NCBI GenBank assembly: GCA_017303635.1
Contig: JAFLCG010000006.1
Coordinates: 62,001-126,000 of the forward strand
Direction: 5' to 3'
Source of the DNA: Anaerolineae bacterium
GTDB taxonomy: Bacteria; Chloroflexota; Anaerolineae; Aggregatilineales; Phototrophicaceae
DNA: 64,000 nucleotides
Part shown: in pieces, positions 25,533 through 34,343 of the stretch
Layout: every line of letters starts with the position of its first letter
Position numbering within the stretch: position 1 is the first letter of the stretch
The notes under the pieces: model-generated
The model's database searches: none
What the model was told of the DNA's origin: nothing
The model's input: only the letters and a program-made list of their open reading frames with translations
Position numbers and translations under genes: made by a program

Positions 25533-27380
25533 TTACTGCCCTGGGGGTGCACCAAAACAGGGACCTACTTCCATCACCGTACCAAGGCATATCCGGTTGA
25601 TAGCCCCGCTCATCTCGATCACCTGGCGATCAGGGAAACGATCCAGAATGGCTTCGCGGGTGTCGCTCAAGCCATTGTCAATCGCCAGGACGATGTCACT
25701 GTTCAAAAGTGGATGCGTGACGCTCATCAGCGGCCCCACGCCGCGCCAGCGAATATCTTCCCCGCGCACGATCACCAGCAGCGGACGACCATCGCGCAGC
25801 GGTTCGAGCGCGTCCAACACCTGTGGGCTGACCCAGTTAAAGCGATAGAGCACGCCGATGCGAGGCAGGCTGTAAGTAAGCAGGCTTCCAATCAAGAGAA
25901 GCGTTAAAGCGGTTGCAAGCCAGCGCCGTCCGATGACCTGACCAAAAGCTGCCAGCGGCACCGCGCTCAGGATGGCAAAACCAGAGAGCATTTCAAAGTA
26001 GTAGCGGGTGCTGTAGCGCTGTGAACCTATCCAGTAGGCGACATGCAACCAGATCAGCGCGATCCCCACCGCCAGCAATAGATAAGTCCACAGGGCACGG
26101 TCATCCACCGGGCTGACCACCAGTACCGCGCAGGGCGCGATCAGCCATAACCCAACCAGCAGCATCCAACCATAAGCAAACGCCGGATTCTGCAAATCAG
26201 TCACAGGTCGATTGACAGACCAGACTGCCAGCGCTGTACCCACAGCCAACCACCCCACCAGAACGAGCCTGAAGTCTGGTGCGCTGCGTGTCCCGATCCA
26301 TACACCCGGCAGCAGCAAGAGCAAACTGAGGCCAAGGGGTGACCAGTAATCGCCATCAGCCAGCAAGTGCTGGCGCAATTCCGGGTCGAACTGACCATCA
26401 CTTGTCAGCGTGCTGCGCAGGCCAACACTCCCGCTTGCATCCCGCGTCAGCCATAGATGCCAGCCGAACAAGTCCGCCGCAGTCAGCGAAAGATCCCAGC
26501 GGGTCTGCCGAAGGCCTTTTTCCAGCGTGTGGATATTGCGCCCGTAGCCTTCGCCAAAACCCACCCGGTCATAGTTCCAGACCAGAGTATACAGATTAAG
26601 AGATGGATTCCCGGTCGCCGCCGTATTAAAGGCGGGGATCAAGAGAGTCACGCCACCGGCCACGACCGCCAATCCCAGCAGCGGAATCAGTGATAGGCGA
26701 AAGCGCTTTTCCCGCAATGCCAGGATCAACCGTGCCGCGCTCCAGGCCATAAAGGGAATTGCCACCGCCAACCCTGCCAGCGGGCGATTGATCACCGTCA
26801 AACCCAACGCCAATCCAGCCAGCAGCCCCCACCGCAACCGATTCTGCCCGTGCGTCATACGCCAACAGGCATAGAGAAAGAGCGTCGTCGTAAAAAGCGC
26901 CGCCGTATGCCCCATCAATGTACCGTTGAGCAGTAGTGCCATCGGGGAAAATGCAGTGAGTGCCGCTGCGATCAAGCCTACATCCGGGTTCACCAGTTCC
27001 CGCCCCAGACGGTACGTCAAGGCCACAGTCAAACCGCTCAACAGCGTATTGATAAGCCAGGGTGCGCCAATCAGTACCCCTATGCTCAGGAACAGCGGCC
27101 AACCCAGTGTATACTTACCGAAGCGAGTCGCCTCGCCATTGATCGGATTCAGGTAGTCCACCACAAATGGCTGCCAGAAAGCACGGCGCGGCTCTGGCGG
27201 TGGAATGATCACCTGTCCACTCGACAGCAGCTTGGCCTGCCACAGATAGGCCACTTCATCTTCCAGATGCGGCAACCGCTCGAATACCTGCCAACTAATG
27301 ACGGCGCTCATCACCATAGCGAAACCGACACATAGCAGAACGAAGAGCGTGTGGACCGGTCGTTGGAAGCGCGTCATCAA
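25533..27380 (-). CDS. GT-C membrane glycosyltransferase (PMT/ArnT-like)
   Basis: A 615-residue multi-pass protein with about 11-12 TM helices. After the first TM comes the conserved acidic motif in RLPHLEDEVAYLWQAKLL (near residues 37-52), the catalytic-Asp region of GT-C enzymes that use lipid-linked sugars. WPLFLSIGVLIGAPWLINTLLSGLTVALTYRLGREL then GLIAAALTAFSPMALLLNG is typical of PMT_2 proteins. It would transfer a sugar from a polyprenyl carrier on the outer side. The acceptor is unknown. No partner gene is adjacent; a divergent propeller gene starts 84 nt away. Confidence 0.75.
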   Translation of the reverse strand: MMTRFQRPVHTLFVLLCVGFAMVMSAVISWQVFERLPHLEDEVAYLWQAKLLSSGQVIIPPPEPRRAFWQPFVVDYLNPINGEATRFGKYTLGWPLFLSIGVLIGAPWLINTLLSGLTVALTYRLGRELVNPDVGLIAAALTAFSPMALLLNGTLMGHTAALFTTTLFLYACWRMTHGQNRLRWGLLAGLALGLTVINRPLAGLAVAIPFMAWSAARLILALREKRFRLSLIPLLGLAVVAGGVTLLIPAFNTAATGNPSLNLYTLVWNYDRVGFGEGYGRNIHTLEKGLRQTRWDLSLTAADLFGWHLWLTRDASGSVGLRSTLTSDGQFDPELRQHLLADGDYWSPLGLSLLLLLPGVWIGTRSAPDFRLVLVGWLAVGTALAVWSVNRPVTDLQNPAFAYGWMLLVGLWLIAPCAVLVVSPVDDRALWTYLLLAVGIALIWLHVAYWIGSQRYSTRYYFEMLSGFAILSAVPLAAFGQVIGRRWLATALTLLLIGSLLTYSLPRIGVLYRFNWVSPQVLDALEPLRDGRPLLVIVRGEDIRWRGVGPLMSVTHPLLNSDIVLAIDNGLSDTREAILDRFPDRQVIEMSGAINRICLGTVMEVGPCFGAPPGQ

Positions 27381-27464
27381 ATGCCATCCACTGGTATTTT
27401 AGGGAATCGTAATGTTGCCCTGCTAAGGTAATTTACTTTAGACCAATTGTCGTGTGAGAGTGCC

Positions 27465-28733
27465 ATGACCCGCCTACGTCTGCTGCTGAGTCTGTCTGTG
27501 AGTTTCAGTATACTCTGCCTGGGTATGACCGCAGCAAGTGCGCAGGGTAGTGTCATTCGCACGATTCCAGTGCCGGAATCCTACAGCGTCGAGGTCAACT
27601 CCCTGCTGGGGCGGCTGTATGTTGGCGGGGTAGACAGCCTGAGCATCATCGATAGCAGCACCTTTCAGACCGTCACCACGCTGACGGGTGTTCGCTTCAC
27701 CAGCAGCGCCATAGATCAAACCCTGGCGAAGCTGTACCTGGCACATGCGGATGAAGGCGTTCTGCGTGTCTTGGATATGGCGACCAACACATGGCTGCCC
27801 TCGCTGATGGACAATGGAGCTTTCGCGGTTGCACTCCATGCCACCGACAATCGTGTATTTGTCTCTGGTGGAACCAGCGTCTCGGTCTTCGACGGGCCGA
27901 CCGGAGCCGCGATCACGACCCTCGACTTTGGCAGTGGAAACGGGACAGCCTGGATGGCAGTTAACCCGGTTACGAACCGTTTGTATGTCCAGACGGGTGA
28001 TGTTCAGGTCAATGTGGTCGACTTGAATACTTACAACGTGATCGACAGTTTTCCAATCACGGGCCTGTGGGTTCAGATGATCGTTAATCCCTTGACCAAT
28101 CAACTTTACATCGTGGAATGGCAAGGCCCGGATTACGTCGTTCAGATTGATCTGAATACCCATACCCAGGTAGGCAGACGCAGCTACGCTGACAACCTGA
28201 TCAATGGCATCGCCATCAACCCCATCAACAACCACCTGTACCTCAGCGGCACGACCAATACCTCACCGATCAACTTCGGACGCTTGATGGTCGTGGATAT
28301 GACTTCGAATCAGCTTTTGGATACCGAGGCAGTCGGGGATTATTTCTTTGGCGTAACGGCTGATCCACTGACCAGCCGTGTCTATGCACTGGCTCATGTG
28401 CCACCGACCAGCGTATCGGGGGCCAACCGAGTGCTCGTCTTCCAGGATGCTGGACCGAATTTCAACCAATCCCCCACCCGTAACTTCTGGCAGGAACCAC
28501 CGACCCTCACCTGGAATCCAGTTAGCGGTGCGACCGGCTATGAGGTACAAGTGGATAACAACGCCGCCTTCACCTCACCGGAATACCAGAACAATGCGCT
28601 CGGCCCCACTGACTTGCAGGTGACTACGCCGGAACTCCCCGACGGACTCTATTCATGGCGGGTGCGGGCCAGGCGCGCCGATAACACCTGGGGCGCTTGG
28701 AGCGCTGTCGATACACTGGTCGTGAATGACTAA
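27465..28733 (+). CDS. Secreted YVTN-like beta-propeller with Fn3-like tail
   Basis: About 422 residues from the ATG at 27465 (GAGAG just upstream; an earlier TTG is less likely). Signal peptide ends near TAASAQG. Residues 35-320 carry repeats with the YVTN pattern, such as NSLLGRLYVGG, NPVTNRLYVQTGDVQVNVVDLNTY, NPLTNQLYIVEW, NPINNHLYLSG and DPLTSRVYAL, giving about seven blades. The C-terminal 90 residues (PPTLTWNPVSGATGYEVQVDNNA to YSWRVRARR) are the same Fn3-like domain as in the GSDH-type protein at 13731. Probably a cell-surface binding protein. Its stop lies inside an inverted-repeat element. Confidence 0.75.
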   Translation: MTRLRLLLSLSVSFSILCLGMTAASAQGSVIRTIPVPESYSVEVNSLLGRLYVGGVDSLSIIDSSTFQTVTTLTGVRFTSSAIDQTLAKLYLAHADEGVLRVLDMATNTWLPSLMDNGAFAVALHATDNRVFVSGGTSVSVFDGPTGAAITTLDFGSGNGTAWMAVNPVTNRLYVQTGDVQVNVVDLNTYNVIDSFPITGLWVQMIVNPLTNQLYIVEWQGPDYVVQIDLNTHTQVGRRSYADNLINGIAINPINNHLYLSGTTNTSPINFGRLMVVDMTSNQLLDTEAVGDYFFGVTADPLTSRVYALAHVPPTSVSGANRVLVFQDAGPNFNQSPTRNFWQEPPTLTWNPVSGATGYEVQVDNNAAFTSPEYQNNALGPTDLQVTTPELPDGLYSWRVRARRADNTWGAWSAVDTLVVND

Positions 28734-28834
28734 GCCAGTAGCCAAAAGTAATCCACGACCGTTTCCTGGTCATTGGTAGTTTTACGCACAAATGACGGTC
28801 ATGGATCATGGAATTGTTTCGGCGGATGGCTTAG
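28730..28834. repeat. CTAAGCC-ended inverted-repeat element, copy 1
   Basis: It starts CTAAGCCAGTAGCC and ends with GGCTTAG, whose complement repeats the start. TAATCCACGACC near the left end pairs with GGTCATGGAT near the right. Copy 2 is at 57786-57873 with the same ends. The propeller gene's TAA stop (28731-28733) is part of the left end. Confidence 0.8.
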
Positions 28835-28838
28835 ACCC

Positions 28839-30041
28839 CTACGGCACAATCGTCTTGGTCGGTTCTAACCCCGGCTGAGTGACTCGCGGTGGCAGTATGG
28901 CGGTATTGGTCGGAGTCGGCGTGATCGTCGGTGTATCCGTCTGAGTTGGGGTATTGCTCGGCGTCAGGGTGATCGACGGCGTCAGGGTAATCGTCGGTGT
29001 AGCGGTCAAGGTCGGTGAAGCCGTAAAAGTGGGCGATGGCACCAGCGTGTTGGTAGGTGTCGGGCTGGGACCAGGCGTGAACGTCGAAGTCACCGCAGCC
29101 ACCAATGACGGCAAGGGTGTGGGGCTGAACTCAGAAGTCGGTTCAAAACCTTCCCCGTACTGGATAGCAACGTTGGTGGTCGTGAACGTCACATCCACCT
29201 GCTGACCGCGTCCCCCAAAACGAGGTTGCTGCTCCCCATTCCAGATCACCAACAGGGCCGCCGCATTAGAAGCCGTCATCAGAATCTGCTCGGATGCCAC
29301 AAACTCGAGAGTCGTACCCGGCAGCACCAATTGGGCCAACTGGGGTCGGCCATCCGTGGTCACGCGCATCCAGACGCGCTGCTGCGCCAGCACCGTCACA
29401 AAGACTCCCCTTCCCGGATAGTTCTGCTGGATGATCGGTGTGGGTGAAGCGATCACCGCAAAAGTGATGGTCGCAGCAGCCGTCGGTGTTTGAGTCAGTG
29501 TGGGCGGCAGTTGCTCCAGGTTCAGCCCCGGCTCTTCACTATCCAGCCGTTGAATCGGCGGCGTGCCAAGCAGTTGAAACAGGACGAAGGCAATCACAGC
29601 CAGCGACGCCGCTGCCACCAACAGCATCACCAGGCCATTAAAAATGCTGCTCCGGCGGGCGACTCGTTCCGGCGTGGTGATCTTGACCGGCGGCATCGCC
29701 GGGGGCGTATCCGTGATTTTGCGGGGTGCGACCGGCGCGGCAATCGGCACCGTCGTTGTTGTGCGCTTGCGAACGGAGCTGCGACGCGGGAGAGTAGCTT
29801 CCTGCCGGGCACTTTCAAAGTAGGTGACAACGACATCTTCATCCAGCCCCAGGTAGCGGGCGTAATTGCGGATGAAACCACGCACCTGCACAGTCGAGGC
29901 ATCGCTCAGGGTGAATTCACCCAGCTCGAACGACTCCAGAATCCGCCGCCGAATCTTGAGCACCCGCTCGGCATCTTCCAGAGTCAGTTCTTTGGCTTCG
30001 CGGGTTTCGCGCAGGTAGCGGCCCAGTGCCTGTGAATCCAT
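28839..30041 (-). CDS. RodZ-like helix-turn-helix membrane protein
   Basis: A 400-residue protein. Residues 4-75 form a HTH_25-type domain (LGRYLRETREAKELTLEDAERVLKIRRRILESFE then VQVRGFIRNYARYLGLDEDVV), followed by a basic linker, one TM helix near 138-158 and a beta-rich DUF4115-like domain (WMRVTTDGRPQLAQLVLPG to LVIWNG, about 225-275). The last 85 residues are a Thr/Pro/Ser tail. RodZ links MreB to the envelope and sets rod shape, and the domain order fits. The tail is longer than in E. coli RodZ and is probably a cell-wall-spanning spacer. Confidence 0.8.
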   Translation of the reverse strand: MDSQALGRYLRETREAKELTLEDAERVLKIRRRILESFELGEFTLSDASTVQVRGFIRNYARYLGLDEDVVVTYFESARQEATLPRRSSVRKRTTTTVPIAAPVAPRKITDTPPAMPPVKITTPERVARRSSIFNGLVMLLVAAASLAVIAFVLFQLLGTPPIQRLDSEEPGLNLEQLPPTLTQTPTAAATITFAVIASPTPIIQQNYPGRGVFVTVLAQQRVWMRVTTDGRPQLAQLVLPGTTLEFVASEQILMTASNAAALLVIWNGEQQPRFGGRGQQVDVTFTTTNVAIQYGEGFEPTSEFSPTPLPSLVAAVTSTFTPGPSPTPTNTLVPSPTFTASPTLTATPTITLTPSITLTPSNTPTQTDTPTITPTPTNTAILPPRVTQPGLEPTKTIVP

Positions 30042-30128
30042 GCGTTATCGCTGCGTCCTCTATCGTTTATCCCCCGGCCCGTCTGCTGCGCCACCCCTGA
30101 CGATACCCTACACCCAGCCGAGAATGCA

Positions 30129-30154
30129 AACGACCCCTGCTGCCAGGGGCCGTC
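30129..30154 (-). terminator. Hairpin after rplI
   Basis: CCCCTG and CAGGGG with flanking ACG/CGT pairs form a stem with a short loop about 25 nt past the rplI stop. On the minus strand it is followed only by TTTGC, a weak T-run. Confidence 0.5.
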
Positions 30155-30176
30155 TATCGTTTAGCAGTCCGGGTGA

Positions 30177-30728
30177 TTATTCCGCAGGGGCGGCTTCCGG
30201 GGCAGCCTCAGCCGCCTTCGCGGCAGCAGCTGCGGCGGCGCGTTCGGCTTCAGCCTTGCGGTTCGCCAGGAAGTCCGCGGCTTCTTCTTCACGAACCACA
30301 TGAATGTGCAGCGTGGGTGAGCTTTCCGAACCCAGGCGTACCGGGGTCGGGAAGTAACCGAGTTCGCGGATAGCCGCGACGCTGATACGGCGGCGGTTGA
30401 TATCGATACCGGTCTTCTGATGCAGGGCTTCGGCAATATCGGTGGTGGTGACCGAACCGAACAGCTTGCCGGTCACAGCAGCGCGGCGACCAAACACCAG
30501 TTCCACGCCGTCGATCTGGCGACCGAGTTCATTCAGGCGGCCTTCCAGTTCAGCCTTACGGGCAGCGGCAGTAGCGCGGAGCTGCTCGGCCTTCTTGAGT
30601 TCGGCGGGGGTAGCCGGAACAGCCAGCTTCTTCGGGATCAGGTAGTTACGGGCATAGCCATCGGCGACAGTCACGACTTCGCCAGCCACGCCTTGCTTGT
30701 ACACGTCAGCCAGGAGGAGGATCTTCAT
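30177..30728 (-). CDS. rplI: 50S ribosomal protein L9
   Basis: About 183 residues from the ATG at 30728, chosen over a GTG at 30746 because bacterial L9 starts MKILLL and AAGGA lies upstream. The N-terminal rRNA-binding domain has ILLLADVYKQGVAGEVVTVADGYARNYLIPKKLA (1-40); the long central helix is Ala/Glu-rich; the C-domain has GKLFGSVTTTDIAEAL. An extra Ala/Glu tail of about 30 residues follows the usual end. L9 binds 23S rRNA near the L1 stalk. It is usually next to rpsF, ssb and rpsR; none is here, so the gene has been separated. Confidence 0.95.
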   Translation of the reverse strand: MKILLLADVYKQGVAGEVVTVADGYARNYLIPKKLAVPATPAELKKAEQLRATAAARKAELEGRLNELGRQIDGVELVFGRRAAVTGKLFGSVTTTDIAEALHQKTGIDINRRRISVAAIRELGYFPTPVRLGSESSPTLHIHVVREEEAADFLANRKAEAERAAAAAAAKAAEAAPEAAPAE

Positions 30729-30896
30729 GATACGGTTGTCCTTCACGGTCTAAAGCGTAACCGGGTGGCAATTTCCACGCGGCACGTCAAGGTATTTTCG
30801 GAGGGGATATTATACGGCTGGCGAGGCTGACTGACCAGCCTGAAATTGTGTTATGATCTGCCTTTGTGGTCGCTATCCAGCTAAAGGAAATCACCC

Positions 30897-31481
30897 ATGC
30901 AATTCACACTGACCATGCCAGACTGGGCGGATGAAGAACTCCGCAAGCTGCCAGATACCCTGCCGACCGTCGAAGACCGGATGGCGGCGGTGATCCGCTT
31001 TTCACGGCTGAATATCGAACACGGCACCGGCGGGCCATTTGCGGCTGGCGTCTTTGAGCGCGAGTCAGGCAAGCCGCTGATGATTGGCGTCAACCGGGTG
31101 ATGGCGCATCAGATTTCATCGGCTCATGCAGAGGTGATGACCCTGTCATTGGCGCAGCAGATCCTCGGCACCTATGACCTGGGCGGGCCAAACCTGCCGG
31201 TCTATCAGTTTGTGGTCAACTGGCGACCGTGTGCCATGTGCTTCGGTGCCACATTGTGGTCCGGAATTCGGTCGCTGGTGATTGCGGGCAGCGGGCCGGA
31301 ACTGGAACAGATCACCGGCTTTGACGAGGGGCCAGTGCATCCAGAATGGAAAGCGGAACTGGCGAAGCGCGGCATTGAACTGATCGAAGATGTGCTGAAA
31401 GAAGAAGCGATGGCGGTCTACCGGCAGTTCGCAGCCAGCCAAGCCTTTGTCTACAATGCGCGGTTGGGCAAGACAACCTAA
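30897..31481 (+). CDS. Nucleoside/guanine deaminase-like enzyme
   Basis: A 194-residue zinc deaminase of the cytidine/deoxycytidylate deaminase superfamily. The zinc site is HAEV (near residue 79) plus PCAMC (near 112-116). The insert GPFAAGVFERESGKPLMIGVNRV and the late segment FDEGPVHPEWKAELAKRGIELIEDVLKEEA resemble guanine-deaminase/nucleoside-deaminase types rather than TadA. It would hydrolyse an amino group on a free base or nucleoside. AAAGGAAATC precedes the ATG, and TATGAT (about 30852) is a likely -10. A separate, true TadA is encoded at 35258. Confidence 0.85.
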   Translation: MQFTLTMPDWADEELRKLPDTLPTVEDRMAAVIRFSRLNIEHGTGGPFAAGVFERESGKPLMIGVNRVMAHQISSAHAEVMTLSLAQQILGTYDLGGPNLPVYQFVVNWRPCAMCFGATLWSGIRSLVIAGSGPELEQITGFDEGPVHPEWKAELAKRGIELIEDVLKEEAMAVYRQFAASQAFVYNARLGKTT

Positions 31482-31593
31482 CGGTACATGACCTGTTATG
31501 CAGGGATTTATCAGGTTACATTTCGTAATATAACAGGTCGTTCAATATCAACAAACACCATAATCTCTTTCACCGTATCGCGAAGGGGGACTC

Positions 31594-32898
31594 ATGCGCC
31601 GCTATGCCGGTTCAGTTGTGTGTGTTTTGCTGCTGACTTTTGCCTGCCTGACCAGCGCGCGGGACGCGTCCCCTTCCCCTATCACAGCCGACTCTGCTGA
31701 ACAGATTGCCCAACTCGCGGTCTGGGACGGGATGGATTTCTCACCAACCAATATCGTCTTCAACGATGACTTGACCGGCTTCCTGACCTACAGCGAGGCG
31801 GGTGAGTTAGCGCTCTGGTCGGTCGGCACCGACCACATGCCCACGTTGATCCACACGACCCCGGCGATCCGCTACGCCCTGAGCCAACAACAAGTCGTGT
31901 ATCAGACCAGCGCTGAGGATTTGACCCTGCACTTCTGGGATCTCGTCAGCGGAGCGGAATACTTCACATTGGATAACGCGGCCCACCAGACTCAACTAGC
32001 CTGGAACGCGGACGGCACCCGTTTAGCCTACATCACCCAGGACGAGAGGATTGAGGTCTGGGACATCCCTAGCCAGGAACGCCTGCAAGTACATAGCCTG
32101 GATGGCAGCCAGGTGAGAGCGCTGGACTTCCTGCCGGGCAGCGGCGACTTGCTCATGCAAACCTACCGAACAACAGGCATCACCCTCGAAACCCGTAGTT
32201 TTGAGGATCGCAACCGTAACTTTTTCATTCAAACGGGTGTCCAGTTGTTTGAAAAGGTCCTATTCAGCCCGGATGGTTCAACCGTATTCATGACCGAATG
32301 GTTTTATCCACCGGGAGAAAGCGGCATTATCAACCTCACCCATGCCTGGAATCCGCAATATGCTGGTACCTTCCAGGGTGGAAAGCTTGGATTTTTGCCC
32401 AATGGCTTGCTGTACAGCAGTACAGCGGTCGGGTATTCGGATCGCCAGGTGACCATCACCCTGCGCGACCCGGTTACCTTAGAAGTAAGGGCCACCTTCG
32501 TCTATGGTGGGGATGTGCCAACCGCCGCCTCCCACTGGTCATTCAGCCCGGATGGCACGCGGCTCGTCACGGTGACCTGGAATTTCGCAGCCGAAGGGGG
32601 CCGCAGTGACCTCGACAAACGCGCCTATACTTTCTGGGATGTGGAGGCCCAACAAGCGCTTGCCACGACCGAACCGCTTGACAGCGCAGGGGTGATCGCG
32701 TTTTCACCCGATTCCACTGTCTTAGCCATCGACTACCGCCAGCAGATCGCCCTGTGGGACGCGCAAACAGGCGATCTGCTGACGATGCTGAACGGTCACA
32801 GCGCACCCATCACCCGCCTGATTTTCTCAACCGATGGCACCCGCCTCCTCTCCCTGGCAGATGATGGCACAGTTCGGATCTGGGGAATGCCGGATTAA
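31594..32898 (+). CDS. Exported WD40-repeat propeller protein
   Basis: A 434-residue protein. An N-terminal hydrophobic segment (YAGSVVCVLLLTFACLTSA) is a signal peptide, perhaps a lipoprotein one since a Cys follows LLLTFA. The remainder holds about six or seven WD-type repeats, clearest at VLFSPDGSTVFMTEW, WSFSPDGTRLVTVTW, IAFSPDSTVLAIDYRQQIALWDAQTGDLLTML and LIFSTDGTRLLSLADDGTVRIWG. Such propellers are protein-interaction platforms; the partner is unknown. AGGGGGA lies before the ATG. Confidence 0.8.
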   Translation: MRRYAGSVVCVLLLTFACLTSARDASPSPITADSAEQIAQLAVWDGMDFSPTNIVFNDDLTGFLTYSEAGELALWSVGTDHMPTLIHTTPAIRYALSQQQVVYQTSAEDLTLHFWDLVSGAEYFTLDNAAHQTQLAWNADGTRLAYITQDERIEVWDIPSQERLQVHSLDGSQVRALDFLPGSGDLLMQTYRTTGITLETRSFEDRNRNFFIQTGVQLFEKVLFSPDGSTVFMTEWFYPPGESGIINLTHAWNPQYAGTFQGGKLGFLPNGLLYSSTAVGYSDRQVTITLRDPVTLEVRATFVYGGDVPTAASHWSFSPDGTRLVTVTWNFAAEGGRSDLDKRAYTFWDVEAQQALATTEPLDSAGVIAFSPDSTVLAIDYRQQIALWDAQTGDLLTMLNGHSAPITRLIFSTDGTRLLSLADDGTVRIWGMPD

Positions 32899-32928
32899 GT
32901 GATGGTCAGCAGGGGGAAAGCGACTGAT

Positions 32929-32944
32929 TGTTGCCCCGGCAACA
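32929..32944. promoter_or_regulatory. 16-bp dyad upstream of a membrane-protein gene
   Basis: TGTTGCC, CC, GGCAACA is a perfect palindrome 65 nt before the next start codon. It could be an operator, possibly for the Crp/Fnr protein encoded at 33519, although it does not match the E. coli consensus. Confidence 0.35.
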
Positions 32945-33008
32945 GCAGCCCAACCTCAGCGATGTTACCCTGCCAACAATCGTTAATGGAGTTGGAGGAT
33001 AACATCTC

Positions 33009-33449
33009 ATGGCAACCGGTACACTGGCAGGGAATTCAGCATTGACCCGGCACGTCATCAATGGCGTGATCGGCGGACTGGTCGGCGGCGTGGTCTTTGG
33101 CATCATGATGGCGATGCAGGGCATGATCCCGATGATCGCCGCCATGGTCGGCTCGCAAAGTGATATCGTCGGTTGGGTAATCCATCTGCTCATCAGCGCC
33201 TTCATCGGCGGCACGTTCGGCGTGATTGCTTCCCGCCTGCCCGCAGGCTGGCCCGGCGCGCTCATCGGCGGCATCGTCTGGGGCGTGGTCTGGTGGGTGC
33301 TGGGTGCGCTCATCATCATGCCGCTGGCCCTGGGCATGAACGAGATGGTGCTGCAAATCGGTCAAATGCAGATCAACAGCCTGATCGGTCACATCATTTT
33401 TGGTGCCATCATGGGCGCGGTCTACCGACTGCTGGCCCAGCGCGGTTAA
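33009..33449 (+). CDS. Glycine-rich four-TM membrane protein, unknown
   Basis: A 146-residue membrane protein with four predicted helices and repeated glycine-zipper motifs (GVIGGLVGGVVFGIMM, FIGGTFGVIA, ALIGGIVWGVVWWVLGALIIMP, GHIIFGAIMGAVYRL). Tight packing and oligomerisation are likely. No family is recognised with confidence. GGAGGAT lies 9 nt before the ATG. It is upstream of the Crp/Fnr-type regulator in the same direction, with a hairpin between them, and may belong to its regulon. Confidence 0.65.
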   Translation: MATGTLAGNSALTRHVINGVIGGLVGGVVFGIMMAMQGMIPMIAAMVGSQSDIVGWVIHLLISAFIGGTFGVIASRLPAGWPGALIGGIVWGVVWWVLGALIIMPLALGMNEMVLQIGQMQINSLIGHIIFGAIMGAVYRLLAQRG

Positions 33450-33486
33450 GCCCCGTTTGAAACATTTCACCCCGCTGCTGAGACTC

Positions 33487-33510
33487 CTCCCCGGTAACCA
33501 GTCCGGGGAG
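33487..33510 (+). promoter_or_regulatory. Hairpin sequestering the ribosome binding site of the Crp/Fnr gene
   Basis: CTCCCCGG (33487-33494) pairs perfectly with CCGGGGAG (33503-33510). GGGGAG is also the Shine-Dalgarno sequence, 8 nt before the ATG at 33519. Folding would hide it, which suggests translational control or a thermosensor-like switch. A terminator role is unlikely because there is no T-run. Confidence 0.5.
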
Positions 33511-33518
33511 ACTCATCT

Positions 33519-34235
33519 ATGCTCACAATCACATCACCATTCCACACCATGATGACCACTCACCGTCTGCTGACCGGCCTCCAACCGGATGAGATCCAAA
33601 CCTGCGGGGGTTACATCAACCGGATGCAGTTCCGCCGGGGCGAGACGATCTTCCACCGGGGCGACCCCGCCGACAGCATCTACTTCCTGTTTGAAGGGCT
33701 GGTCAAAAAGACGTTCGTCAATCCGGCGGGCGATGAAAAGACCATCAGCATCTATCAGGCCGGTGATCTGTTCGGGGCATTATTCCTGGGCAGGTACAAA
33801 CATCGCATCAGCACCGCCATCGCCCTGGAGGATGTCACGGCGGGGCGGCTGCGGCGGGATCATCTTCAACTGCTGATCGGCCAAATTCCCCTGCTCGGCC
33901 TCAACCTCATCAGCTACCTGGCGGACGAACAACGGGAAACACTCGCCCGCCTGCACGCGCTCCAGCACGTTGATGCACGTCACCGGCTGCTGGGCACTCT
34001 GCTCAGTCTGTCGCGCCGCTACTGCTGTGATGAAGGTACCTGGTTCCACCTGCCGGAATCCATCACCCAGGATGATCTGGCGAGCATCACCTGTTTGAAC
34101 CGGTCAACAGTCAACGTGCATCTGAACCAGTTGCGGGAACAGGGCATCCTGGGTGGCAAAGGGCGGCGCGTGCTGATCGACCGGCGGGCGGTCGAAGCCG
34201 AACTGGAGCGCGCCGGGCTGGAAATTTTGGAATAG
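33519..34235 (+). CDS. Crp/Fnr-family transcriptional regulator
   Basis: A 238-residue regulator. Residues 20-130 are the cyclic-nucleotide-binding-like barrel (FRRGETIFHRGDPADSIYFLFEGLVKKTF then ISIYQAGDLFGALFL), followed by the dimer helix and a C-terminal Crp-type winged helix (ITQDDLASITCLNRSTVNVHLNQLREQGIL, about 183-212). No N-terminal cysteine cluster is present, so it is not an Fnr oxygen sensor of the 4Fe-4S kind. The phosphate-binding RxS motif of cAMP-binding Crp is not evident, so the ligand is unknown. Confidence 0.88.
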   Translation: MLTITSPFHTMMTTHRLLTGLQPDEIQTCGGYINRMQFRRGETIFHRGDPADSIYFLFEGLVKKTFVNPAGDEKTISIYQAGDLFGALFLGRYKHRISTAIALEDVTAGRLRRDHLQLLIGQIPLLGLNLISYLADEQRETLARLHALQHVDARHRLLGTLLSLSRRYCCDEGTWFHLPESITQDDLASITCLNRSTVNVHLNQLREQGILGGKGRRVLIDRRAVEAELERAGLEILE

Positions 34236-34343
34236 CCTGGCGCTGACCTACAATTCTTCTTACTTTTTTCACAAATCCTCAATCGTTTAACCCTATCTTC
34301 ATTTCGTATACTATCGATATCCTCGTTAGAAAGGGTCTATTTG

